DNA of 33,123 nt from an uncultured Bacteroidales bacterium (lineage in GTDB: Bacteria; Bacteroidota; Bacteroidia; Bacteroidales; P3). A program made the position numbers and the translations under genes. This document shows, piece by piece, positions 16,184 to 24,113 of the stretch. Within the stretch, counting starts at the first letter, position 1. Each line of letters opens with the position of its first letter. The stretch spans positions 1-33,123 of the forward strand of contig CALEFF010000065.1 of the NCBI GenBank assembly GCA_937876865.1. Direction: 5' to 3'. The notes beneath the pieces were generated by a model. That model had not been told where the DNA came from and made no database searches. It saw only the letters and a list, made by a program, of their open reading frames with translations.

Positions 16184-18009
16184 ATGGTAAGAAAAATAAT
16201 AATTTCAACAATTTTTGTTTTGCTTAGCACCATTGCTTTTTCGCAAAACATATCTATATCTTCCTTTCGTTGCATAGAAGAAGACATTTCGGCACGTGTT
16301 GCAAACGTTAAAGATATAAATGGAGAGCTTTGTGCTTTGATAATAGTCAATACGCCCGTTCAAGGCTTTGAGTTTAGTGTTGCAAACATTGAAAAAACCG
16401 AACAAAAGACAGGAGAAATTTGGATATACATCTCTCCGGGCTCAAGATTCATTACCTTGAAACACCGAGACCTTGGCTCGTTGAGAAATTACAACTTTCC
16501 ACAAACCATAGAAAGCGGAAAAACCTACGAAATGGTACTTAAAACCGCCAAAATCACTCAAATAGTAGAAGAAATCACAACCGAACAATATCTAATCATT
16601 GAAAGCTCAACCCCAGATGCTAAGATATACATCAATGATGAATATATAGGAAGAAATTCCGCACGAAAATTCCTCCCAATCGCCAAAGAACACACCTATA
16701 AGGTAGAAGCACCACTTCATCACAGCCAAAGCGGAAACATAAAGCTTAAAGCAGAAGAAAAAACCACCCTTAAAATAGATTTACTTCCAGCTTTTGGATA
16801 TTTAAAAGTAAACACAACGCCCGAAAGTGGAGCAGAAATAGAGATAAACGGTAAGTTGCAATCGCAAACCACACCTTTCACAAGTCAAGAGCTTGAAAGT
16901 GGAAAATATACCGTTCAAGCCTTTAAGCCAATGTATAAATCCTTACCACAAGAAGTAGATTACACGATGGAAAGACTTCGGAAATAACCATAAACCTTAT
17001 TCCAACTTTTGCAACCGCAAACATAACTTGCCAAGACAAAGAGGCTGAAATCTATATTGACGGAGAATTTAAGGCAAAGGGCAGTTTCAATGGACAATTA
17101 GCCGAGGGCACTCATCAATTAGAGGTAAAGAAGAAATCGCATCGCACAATTAAGAAAACCATTAACGCAATCAGCGGACAAACTCTAAGCGAAAACATAG
17201 AGAAACCACAAGCCATAAACGGCAAACTAAACATTGATAGCGAGCCTTACAATGCTGACATCTACATTGACGGAAAACACTACGGACAAACCCCAATGCT
17301 GATTTCGCAAGTCCTAATCGGCGAACATCAACTAACGCTTAAAAAAGACGGCTTTAAAGATTTCTCAACAAAAATCAAGATTGAAGAAAACAAAACAGCA
17401 CAATACACCTTCACACTCCAAGAAAAACCAAAGCAAGAAATAGCAGAAATAAAACCAATCGTCAAAAACGTAAATTTAACAGAATATAAAAATCTTAAAA
17501 CCTTAAAGGGACATTCAGAAAGTGTCAATTCCGTAGCATATAGTCCCGATGGCACAAAATTTATCAGCGGTTCATATGATAATACCATTAAGATATGGGA
17601 CGCAAACACAGGACAATGCCTTAAAACCTTGGCTGGACATTCAGATTATGTCAAATCCGTAGCATATAGTCCCGATGGCACAAAAATAATCAGCGGTTCA
17701 AGAGATAAAACCGTTAAGATATGGGACGCAAACACAGGACAATGCCTTAAAACCTTGGAGGGACATTCGACAACTGTCGAATCCGTAGCATTTAGTCCCG
17801 ATGGCACAAAAATAATCAGCGGTTCTGAAGCTATAATTAACCAATCAGAAACTGGAATCATTAAGATATGGGACGCAAACACAGGACAATGTCTTAAAAC
17901 ATTAGTGGGACATTCAGAAAATGTTTCTTCCGTAGCATATAGTCCAGATGGTACAAAAATTATCAGCGGTTCAATAGATGGAACCATTAAAATCTGGGGA
18001 GAGGAATAG
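16184..18009 (+). pseudogene. PEGA-repeat and WD40-repeat exported protein, frameshifted
   Basis: As read, the first frame stops at 16987 (267 residues) and a second frame carries on without a gap to 18009. The switch is at about 16961-16966: frame one reads VDYTMERLRK then stop, whereas the other reads VDYT then DGKTSEITINLIPTFA, so one base appears to be missing there. Restored, the product is about 608 residues: signal peptide (MVRKIIISTIFVLLSTIAFS), an N-terminal region, four PEGA-type units (for example PDAKIYINDEYIGRN, EAEIYIDGEFKAKG, NADIYIDGKHYGQTP) and four WD40 repeats. PEGA and WD40 modules suggest an extracytoplasmic surface-binding protein. It could be a true pseudogene, a phase-variation event or a sequencing error; the high conservation of both halves favours an error or a recent event. 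Its 3' end is duplicated at the window start. Confidence 0.8.
17494..18006 (+). repeat. Four near-identical WD40 repeat units
   Basis: Units start at 17494, 17620, 17746 and 17893. The first two intervals are exactly 126 bp (42 codons); the third is 147 bp because of a 7-codon insert (around EAIINQSETGI). Cores such as SVAYSPDGTK, ISGS, IKIWDANTGQC and LKTL are nearly identical at the base level. Four blades are fewer than the seven of a usual propeller. Confidence 0.92.
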
Positions 18010-18031
18010 GGATTGATTTTATAATATAAAT

Positions 18032-18097
18032 AATAACGCTCGCGAGTCTTAGTTTTCTTTTGACAAGCGAGCGTTTTTTTGTTTTTTTTCGTTTTGT
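18032..18097. terminator. Terminator T2, left copy of a 66-bp direct repeat
   Basis: Stem AACGCTCGC (18035-18043) pairs with GCGAGCGTT (18067-18075) and is followed by a long T-rich run. It terminates the WD40 gene 26 bp after its stop. All 66 bp recur at 19853-19918 with two G-to-A differences. Confidence 0.85.
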
Positions 18098-18153
18098 CAA
18101 TTAAAAAAATAATCTTAAACTAAGAAAAATAAGAGAAAATAAAAACTTTTTTG

Positions 18154-18161
18154 TAAATTTG
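18154..18161 (+). promoter_or_regulatory. -7 element of the ATPase-TOPRIM pair
   Basis: TAAATTTG at 18154-18161 fits TAnnTTTG, 33 bp before the ATG at 18195. The -33 position has no TTTG, so the promoter may be weak or regulated. It lies inside the segment bounded by T2 and T3, so the cassette carries its own promoter. Confidence 0.45.
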
Positions 18162-18194
18162 CTCGTTCGTTTATAGTCAAATAATTTAAGAACA

Positions 18195-19235
18195 ATGTTT
18201 AACAAAATAGAAATAGAACGATTTAGAGGTATAAAGCATGCATCAATAGAAGGCTTTAAGCAAATTAATCTTTTTTTTGGTAAAAATAACTGCGGTAAGA
18301 CCACTTTGTTAGAATCTTTGCTTTTATCCGCAGGTTTATCTAACCCGAGATTATTTAGAGATATAAATATTATTAGAGACTATTATAAAAGTTTTAGGTT
18401 CGATGATTTTATGTTAAATTTTTATAACTTAGATTCAACTCAACCAATACATATTAAAGTAGTTGACGATGAAATAAGAGATTTGAAAATTAGTATTTTT
18501 GAAAAGAATAAGACTATTATTCCTTCTATGGGAAACGAGAAAGTTGATAAATTATCTACTGTTGCAGATAAGGATTATGAAGTGAAATATGATTTTATAG
18601 TCAATAATGAATCATTTAGTACTAAATTACAATTTGATTCTACTCAACCAGATAGATTAACCTGGAAAAGAGCTAATACTTATGAAGAATTGCTAAAAAG
18701 TTTCTATTTAGGCCCTAAATATGATTTTAATACATCAATACAAGGTTTGAATAATATTCTTAAAAATAAAGATGAAGATTTTGTTATTGAAGGTCTTAGA
18801 TTCATAGAACCGCGTGTGAAAAATTTTATATTTACAGAAGAAGGGATATTTGTTGATATTGGTATTGAAAAACGTATTCCTATAAATATGATGGGCGATG
18901 GGGTGAGAAAAATTGTTTCACTTTTAACGGCTATATATGATTGTAAAGATGGAATTGTGCTTATTGATGAGATAAGTAATGGATTTCATTATTCTGTTAT
19001 GAGTAATTTATGGAATGTTATCATAAAAGCAGCAATTAAAAACAATACTAAATTATTTATAACAACGCATGATTATGATTCTATAAAAGGATTGCGAGAT
19101 ACGGCTCTCGGTGAATTTGATGAACAAGTTTCAACTTTCAAATTATTGAGAACTTCCGATGATGAATTAAAAGCATTGCACTACTCTTTGGAAAGCGTTG
19201 ATTATTCTATTAACCAAGAAATTGAAATAAGGTAA
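18195..19235 (+). CDS. ABC-type AAA ATPase (AAA_15/AAA_21-like), partner of TOPRIM-like protein
   Basis: The 346-residue product is an SMC/OLD-like ATPase. Walker A is GKNNCGKT (29-36), preceded by the usual IEIERFRGIKHASIEGFKQINLFF strand. An ABC signature-like MGDGVRK lies at 233-239, Walker B IVLIDE ends in D258-E259, and the switch His is H292 in ITTHDYDS. The middle (about 60-210) is a variable insertion. All motifs needed for ATP hydrolysis are present. It is followed after 1 bp by a TOPRIM-like gene, so the two are translationally coupled. This ATPase plus TOPRIM layout is that of PARIS (AriA/AriB) and, in fused form, of OLD and Gabija GajA proteins, all anti-phage systems. Whether this pair is one of them or a separate type cannot be decided here. 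The pair sits between 66-bp direct repeats. Confidence 0.88.
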   Translation: MFNKIEIERFRGIKHASIEGFKQINLFFGKNNCGKTTLLESLLLSAGLSNPRLFRDINIIRDYYKSFRFDDFMLNFYNLDSTQPIHIKVVDDEIRDLKISIFEKNKTIIPSMGNEKVDKLSTVADKDYEVKYDFIVNNESFSTKLQFDSTQPDRLTWKRANTYEELLKSFYLGPKYDFNTSIQGLNNILKNKDEDFVIEGLRFIEPRVKNFIFTEEGIFVDIGIEKRIPINMMGDGVRKIVSLLTAIYDCKDGIVLIDEISNGFHYSVMSNLWNVIIKAAIKNNTKLFITTHDYDSIKGLRDTALGEFDEQVSTFKLLRTSDDELKALHYSLESVDYSINQEIEIR

Positions 19236-19236
19236 T

Positions 19237-19857
19237 ATGAATAAGATATTTATCGAGGCAGAAAAAAAAGAAACACCAGAATATAATTTCATAAAAACAA
19301 TTTTAGTTAAATTCTTTCATGGAAAGGAGTATGAAATTATAACAATAGGAGGTGTGGAAAAACTTTTTGAAGAAACTAATCTCAATAAAATAAAGGAAGC
19401 AAACATAGAGGGAAGTCAGGTTTTAGTATTAGTTGATGCAGATACTGTGAAAAAAGGTTGGGGATATGGAGGAAGAAAAGATTGGATAGAGGATAAAATG
19501 AAGGAATATAAGGTTTCATTTCAATATTTTATTTATCCAAATAATCAAGGTGATGGAGATGTGGAAGTTTTGATGGAATCTACTGCTCGAAAGGATTTAC
19601 ATAAAACGTTTTTTGATTGTTTTGAAAAATACGAGAAGTGTGTTTTGAAAAAAATAGATGAATTGGGGAAACCTAAATACAACACTCCAAACTTAAAAGG
19701 TAAATTACATACTTATATGACTGCACAAAAATTATCAAATAAACATCGTAAACGATTAGGAAGTGGAGATTGGCTATTTGATAATGCAGATTATTGGGAT
19801 TTAGATGTGGAAGATTTACAACCTTTGAAAGATTTTTTTGAACAACATCTTAAATAA
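19237..19857 (+). CDS. DUF3226-like TOPRIM-fold protein, probable nuclease or effector
   Basis: A 206-residue protein with the acidic pattern of a TOPRIM fold: E7 in FIEAEKK at the first strand, then the D-x-D pair D67 and D69 in VLVLVDADT, then a conserved-looking FIYPNNQGDGDVEVLME segment (98-114) with D106, D108, E110 and E114. The FxxPNNxxxGxxE style motif is what I remember of the DUF3226 family. Such domains bind metal and, in defence modules, cut nucleic acid. ATG is 1 bp after the ATPase stop, implying coupled expression. The TAA stop is already inside terminator repeat T3. The ATPase-plus-TOPRIM partnership supports a joint role; nuclease activity is inference. Confidence 0.78.
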   Translation: MNKIFIEAEKKETPEYNFIKTILVKFFHGKEYEIITIGGVEKLFEETNLNKIKEANIEGSQVLVLVDADTVKKGWGYGGRKDWIEDKMKEYKVSFQYFIYPNNQGDGDVEVLMESTARKDLHKTFFDCFEKYEKCVLKKIDELGKPKYNTPNLKGKLHTYMTAQKLSNKHRKRLGSGDWLFDNADYWDLDVEDLQPLKDFFEQHLK

Positions 19858-19918
19858 CGCTCGCAAGTCTTAATTTTCTTTTGACAAGCGAGCGTTTTTT
19901 TGTTTTTTTTCGTTTTGT
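19853..19918. terminator. Terminator T3, right copy of the 66-bp direct repeat
   Basis: Stem AACGCTCGC (19856-19864) pairs with GCGAGCGTT (19888-19896), then a long T-rich run. It matches T2 at 64 of 66 positions. The TAA stop of the TOPRIM gene overlaps its first bases, and the repeat ends directly before the fthC -33 element. Confidence 0.85.
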
Positions 19919-19949
19919 TTTGTGTAGAGATTACTTTTCTTTATCTTTG
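19919..19949 (+). promoter_or_regulatory. fthC promoter
   Basis: TTTG (19919-19922) and TATCTTTG (19942-19949) are 19 bp apart, a full -33/-7 match. The ATG at 19954 is only 4 bp after the -7 element, so the mRNA would be leaderless or nearly so. Confidence 0.7.
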
Positions 19950-19953
19950 CAAA

Positions 19954-20517
19954 ATGGAATTAAAGGAAAAGAAAAAGGAGCTTAGAAAGTTGATTCGTGA
20001 GAGAAAAAAGCAACTTTCTTTGAGCGAAAAACAAAAAGAGGGTAAAGAGATTTTTTCTTTGATAGAAAATTCTTCTGCATACAAGCAAGCAAATATCGTT
20101 TTGCTTTATTGGTCAATGGACGATGAGGTTCCGACTCACGATTTCATTCTTTCAAACTATGAAAACAAGACAATTCTTTTGCCTTGTGTGGTTGGGGACG
20201 ATTTAGTGCTTAGAAAATTCTCTGGAATGCAGTCAATGAAAGAAGGAGAGCAATTCGGAATTCTTGAACCTACGGGAGAAATCTTTTCAGACTATGAAAA
20301 AATAGATTTAATGATTATTCCGGGAGTGGCTTTCGATAGAGAAAGAAAACGCATCGGTAGAGGTAGAGGATTTTATGACCGTTTGCTTGCGGTTAATCAA
20401 AACAAGAAAATGGGAATTTGTTTCTCTTGTCAATTGGTTGAAAGTGTTCCTACCGAGGATTTTGATGTGAAGATGGATTTTGTGGTAACTCCAAATGAAA
20501 TTATTGGCAATGAGTAA
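19954..20517 (+). CDS. 5-formyltetrahydrofolate cyclo-ligase
   Basis: The enzyme converts 5-formyl-THF to 5,10-methenyl-THF with ATP in the cytoplasm. The 187-residue product shows the family pattern: N-terminal Lys/Arg-rich helix (LKEKKKELRKLIRERKKQLS), VLLYWSMDDEVPTH, the ILLPCV strand, and the C-terminal signature PGVAFDRERKRIGRGRGFYDR with the conserved Gly-x-Gly-x-Gly-Tyr-Tyr-like end. The start at 19954 was chosen over one 54 bp upstream because the earlier one lies inside terminator T3 and before the promoter. It overlaps lnt by 8 bp, so the two are co-translated. Confidence 0.93.
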   Translation: MELKEKKKELRKLIRERKKQLSLSEKQKEGKEIFSLIENSSAYKQANIVLLYWSMDDEVPTHDFILSNYENKTILLPCVVGDDLVLRKFSGMQSMKEGEQFGILEPTGEIFSDYEKIDLMIIPGVAFDRERKRIGRGRGFYDRLLAVNQNKKMGICFSCQLVESVPTEDFDVKMDFVVTPNEIIGNE

Positions 20518-22126
20518 AAAGAAACTTGTTTTAATTTCCTGCCTTTCGGGATTGCTTCTTAGCTTTGCTTGGTTGGATTTGCTTTTTGCTCCTTTGGTGC
20601 TTGTGGCTTTTGTTCCTATGCTTTGGGTTGAGGACTATATCTCAAAAAACAATGAGGACAAACGCTTTTCTTCCTATGCTGGTTTTGCATACTCTTATCT
20701 TCCTTTTTTGATTTGGAATGCTACTACAATTTTTTGGGTATCTTTTTCTACGCCTGCTGCTTTGGTTTTGCCTTTCTTTCAAGCCTCTTTAATGGCTCTT
20801 GCTTTTCAACTTTTTCATTGGGCAAAGCGTGTGTTTGGTGTTGAGAAGAAAATCAATTATGTGTTTTTTATTATTTTCTTTCTTGCCTTTGAATTCTTAG
20901 AACTTAATTGGGATTTTAATTTTCCTTGGTTAAACTTAGGTAATAGTTTTGCAAAATTTCCTGCTTTGGTGCAATGGTATGAATATACAGGCGTTGCGGG
21001 AGGAAGTCTTTGGATTTTGCTTTCAAATGTCTTTGTTTTATTTTTTTTAAACAGCGTTTTAGAAAAATATTTCAATAAAAAAATAAATTATTTCTTAGGA
21101 ATAATTCTTGCTTTGCCTATAATAATTTCTTTAACGATTTATTTTACTTATGAGGAAGAGAAAACGCAGGGTTCAGACGTTGTTGTGGTGCAACCAAATC
21201 TTGACCCATACGAAGAACAATATACTTTCTCGCCTCAAATGGTTTGTCAGATAATAGAAGACCTTACTTTGCAAAAGGCAGATGAGAATACAGATTACGT
21301 TCTTTGTCCTGAGAGTTGCATTCAAGAATATGCGTGGGAAGAATACTTAGAGGAAACTCCAAGTATTGAGTATTTAAGAGAAGTTTCTAATCGTTTTCCT
21401 CGTTTAGAGTTTATTGCGGGTATGTCTTCTCGTAAAAGGGTTGAAGAAAGTCAAAGAACAATTGCAACAAGAGAGCATAAGAGATATGGTTTTTTGTATG
21501 AAAATTATAATACTGCAATAAAGATAGATAGGGATACGCTTAATCCTCATAGTCAAATAAGACATAAATCTGTGCTTACGCCTGCTGTGGAGAAGATGCC
21601 TTTGCAAAAATATCTTAGTTTTATGGAAAACTTTATTCTTGACTTAGGTGGTACGGTTGGAAGTTTGGGAACGGATAAGGATTTCAAGGTTTTTTCTTCT
21701 GAAAACAAGCCTAAGACAGCTACTGCTATTTGTTATGAAAGTGTTGATGGAGGTTATGTTGCGGAATTGGTCAATGCAGGAGCCGAACTCTTGTTTATAA
21801 TTACTAATGACGGATGGTGGAAAAATACTCCGGGACATCGTCAGCATGCTGCTTTTGCTTCTTTGCGTGCAATAGAGAATAGACGTTATATTGCAAGGAG
21901 TGCAAATACGGGAATTTCTTGTTTTGTTTCTCCAAAAGGTGAAATTTTGCAAAAAACTAAGTATTGGCAAGAAGATGTAATAAAGGAAACTCTATATCCT
22001 CAAACAAAAAAGACTTTTTACACAAGGTATGGGGATTATATTTATAGAACGGCATCTTTTCTTGCTGTTTTGAGTATTTTATTAGGATTAGTAAATAATG
22101 TTTTAAAAAAGAAAAAAAATGTTTAA
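20510..22126 (+). CDS. lnt: Apolipoprotein N-acyltransferase
   Basis: Lnt adds the third acyl chain to the N-terminal Cys of lipoproteins at the inner membrane. The N-terminal half (to about 220) contains several membrane segments; the C-terminal half is a nitrilase-type domain in the periplasm. Counting from the alternative upstream ATG at 20495, the catalytic triad is E273 (VLCPES), K358 (RHKSVLTP) and C413 (AICYES), with the typical KSVLTPAVEKMP and NDGWW stretches. Length 538-543 is normal. The start at 20510 gives an 8-bp overlap with fthC and a normal signal-anchor start; 20495 is possible. The stop overlaps the start of the YfcC-type gene by 8 bp. Confidence 0.95.
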   Translation: MSKKKLVLISCLSGLLLSFAWLDLLFAPLVLVAFVPMLWVEDYISKNNEDKRFSSYAGFAYSYLPFLIWNATTIFWVSFSTPAALVLPFFQASLMALAFQLFHWAKRVFGVEKKINYVFFIIFFLAFEFLELNWDFNFPWLNLGNSFAKFPALVQWYEYTGVAGGSLWILLSNVFVLFFLNSVLEKYFNKKINYFLGIILALPIIISLTIYFTYEEEKTQGSDVVVVQPNLDPYEEQYTFSPQMVCQIIEDLTLQKADENTDYVLCPESCIQEYAWEEYLEETPSIEYLREVSNRFPRLEFIAGMSSRKRVEESQRTIATREHKRYGFLYENYNTAIKIDRDTLNPHSQIRHKSVLTPAVEKMPLQKYLSFMENFILDLGGTVGSLGTDKDFKVFSSENKPKTATAICYESVDGGYVAELVNAGAELLFIITNDGWWKNTPGHRQHAAFASLRAIENRRYIARSANTGISCFVSPKGEILQKTKYWQEDVIKETLYPQTKKTFYTRYGDYIYRTASFLAVLSILLGLVNNVLKKKKNV

Positions 22127-23681
22127 AAAGGTACCACACACTTATGTAATCATTTTCTCTCTTATAGTGATAGCTGCAATTGCTACTTGGTTTGTTCCTG
22201 CGGGGGAGTTTCAGCGTCAAGAAGTGCAAACCGAGAGTGGCAAGATTGTTAATCAGATTGTGCCCGGCTCATACGAGAGAGTAGATCAAAATCCGCAGAC
22301 TTGGGAAATTATGTCTTCGTTTTTTAAAGGATTTCAAAAGGCTCCTGGGATTATTGCTTTCCTTTTGATATTGGGCGGTGCGTTTTGGATTTTGAATGAA
22401 ACGAAAGCAATTGATATGGGAGTGCAAACCTTCCTTAAAAAGTCTTCTTCTTTGGAGCGTTATGCACTATTTAGGAAAATAGGAGTGAATAATCTTATCA
22501 TTGTTGTGATAATGATTATGTTCTCTTTGTTTGGTGCAATTTTTGGAATGAGTGAAGAAACTATTGCCTTTGTTGCGATATTTGTTCCCTTAGCAATTTC
22601 TATGGGATACGACTCAATTACGGGAGTTTGTCTTTGCTTTCTTGCAGCAGGACTTGGTTTTGCAGGTTGTATTTTGAATCCTTTTACACTTGGAATTGCA
22701 CAAGATATTGCTGGAATTAAGATGTTCTCTGGAATTGAATACAGATTAGTCGTTTGGTTTATAATTACTTTTGTTGGAATTGCCTTTGTGCTTTATTATG
22801 CAAACAAAGTGAAAAAGAATCCAACAAAATCTATTATGTACAATGAAGATGAATATTGGAGAAAGAATCAAGCTTCGGTAAATGACTTAGTTGCAATTAA
22901 GGCTTCTAAGACTTGTTGGATTGCATACTTTGCAACGCTTTTGATTCAAGTTGTTTTTTGTATTCAAACTCAAAGCATACCTCTTATAATTACTACTATT
23001 CTTTTTGCGGTTATTGCTTATTTAGGAATAAGAAAGTCAATGCAAATGTTTTCTCTTTCAATCCTTATTTTTACTATTGTTTATTTGGTAATAGGTGTAA
23101 TGGTTTTTGAATGGGGATTTGAACAAATTGCTGCCTTGTTCTTTACTATGGCGATAATTACAGGAATGGCTCTTGGTAAAGGGGCAAGTGATATTGCAAA
23201 ACTCTTTATTGCCGGTGCAAAAGATATGCTTTCGGCAGCTTTGGTTGTAGGTTTGGCAAGTGGAATCATCATAATATTGGAAGATGGTAAGATAATTGAC
23301 ACCTTCCTTTCAGGATTGGCAAATGCTATTTCGGGAAGTGGTCAAGTTGGAGCTTTGAGTATTATGTATGCTTTTCAATCTGTTTTGAATGCAATCATTA
23401 CCTCAGGTACAGCAAAGGCTGCAATGCTTATGCCGATGTTTGCCGAAATTGCAAATATGACAGGAATGTCTTTGCAAGCCGCAGTAACTGCTTTTCATAT
23501 TGGAGATGGATTTACTAATCTTATTACTCCAACCTCAGGAGTCTTGATTGCAGTTTTAGGATTGGCTAAGATTCCTTATGCAAAGTGGGTGAAGTTTTCT
23601 TGGAAATTTATCTTAGCAATGGTCGTTCTTGGTTGGTTGCTTTTGATTCCAACAGTTGTAATGGATTTACCTAATTTTTAA
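22119..23681 (+). CDS. YfcC family inner-membrane transporter
   Basis: The 520-residue protein is a polytopic inner-membrane transporter with about 12 hydrophobic segments. The start PHTYVIIFSLIVIAAIATWFVPAGEF is characteristic of the YfcC/arginine-ornithine antiporter-like family, as are FGMSEETIAFVAIFVPLAISMGYD, GFAGCILNPFTLGIAQ and the late FHIGDGFTNLITPTSGVL segment. Members are thought to move dicarboxylates or basic amino acids; the substrate here cannot be read from sequence. It overlaps lnt by 8 bp and precedes a small lipoprotein gene by 17 bp, so fthC, lnt, this gene and the lipoprotein probably form one transcript. Confidence 0.92.
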   Translation: MFKKVPHTYVIIFSLIVIAAIATWFVPAGEFQRQEVQTESGKIVNQIVPGSYERVDQNPQTWEIMSSFFKGFQKAPGIIAFLLILGGAFWILNETKAIDMGVQTFLKKSSSLERYALFRKIGVNNLIIVVIMIMFSLFGAIFGMSEETIAFVAIFVPLAISMGYDSITGVCLCFLAAGLGFAGCILNPFTLGIAQDIAGIKMFSGIEYRLVVWFIITFVGIAFVLYYANKVKKNPTKSIMYNEDEYWRKNQASVNDLVAIKASKTCWIAYFATLLIQVVFCIQTQSIPLIITTILFAVIAYLGIRKSMQMFSLSILIFTIVYLVIGVMVFEWGFEQIAALFFTMAIITGMALGKGASDIAKLFIAGAKDMLSAALVVGLASGIIIILEDGKIIDTFLSGLANAISGSGQVGALSIMYAFQSVLNAIITSGTAKAAMLMPMFAEIANMTGMSLQAAVTAFHIGDGFTNLITPTSGVLIAVLGLAKIPYAKWVKFSWKFILAMVVLGWLLLIPTVVMDLPNF

Positions 23682-23698
23682 AATAAAAAACAAAGATT

Positions 23699-24052
23699 AT
23701 GAAAAAGATTTATTTATTATTCTCTTTACTAATTCTTGCTTTATTTAGCAGTTGTGAGGCATTTGATGATACAAGTTATCAAATATATTACGATAGTTTT
23801 TCTTCTGCTGACCAAATTAAAAGAATAGAATTAAGAGAGTTTAATCAAGAAGAAGGAAATTACGATAAAAAAAGAACAATTCAACTAAATATTGGTGAAA
23901 AGTCTGATATTTATGATGTGAGTTCAGATATTGAATTTGTGGAAGTAATGATAGTTAGTCAATATAGCGTAGAACAAGAAAAATATCACATAAATATTTG
24001 TTATTTGAATAAGGGAGAAGAGAATATAATAAGGTTATCTTCTTTAAAATAG
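23699..24052 (+). CDS. Small lipoprotein of unknown function
   Basis: A 117-residue product with a lipoprotein signal: a hydrophobic stretch and lipobox LFSSC, giving Cys19 as the acylated residue. The mature part is about 98 residues, acidic, with beta-like segments (IKRIELREFN, RTIQLNIGEK, FVEVMIVSQYS). I do not recognise a family. It starts 17 bp after the transporter gene. Its processing would depend on Lgt, LspA and the Lnt encoded two genes upstream. Confidence 0.75.
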   Translation: MKKIYLLFSLLILALFSSCEAFDDTSYQIYYDSFSSADQIKRIELREFNQEEGNYDKKRTIQLNIGEKSDIYDVSSDIEFVEVMIVSQYSVEQEKYHINICYLNKGEENIIRLSSLK

Positions 24053-24073
24053 TGAATATTGACTTTTTTTTCG

Positions 24074-24081
24074 TAATATTG
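24074..24081 (+). promoter_or_regulatory. Possible -7 element of the suf operon
   Basis: TAATATTG at 24074-24081 differs from TAnnTTTG at one position and lies 32 bp before the sufC ATG. No TTTG is found at the -33 distance, so the call is weak. Confidence 0.3.
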
Positions 24082-24113
24082 CAAATTCTCAAAAACTAAA
24101 AATTAAGAACAAA

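Noticed and set aside
17646..17987. 113-codon frame opposite the WD40 repeats
   Set aside because: It stays open because the repeat units are periodic; it is a mirror of the WD40 codons.
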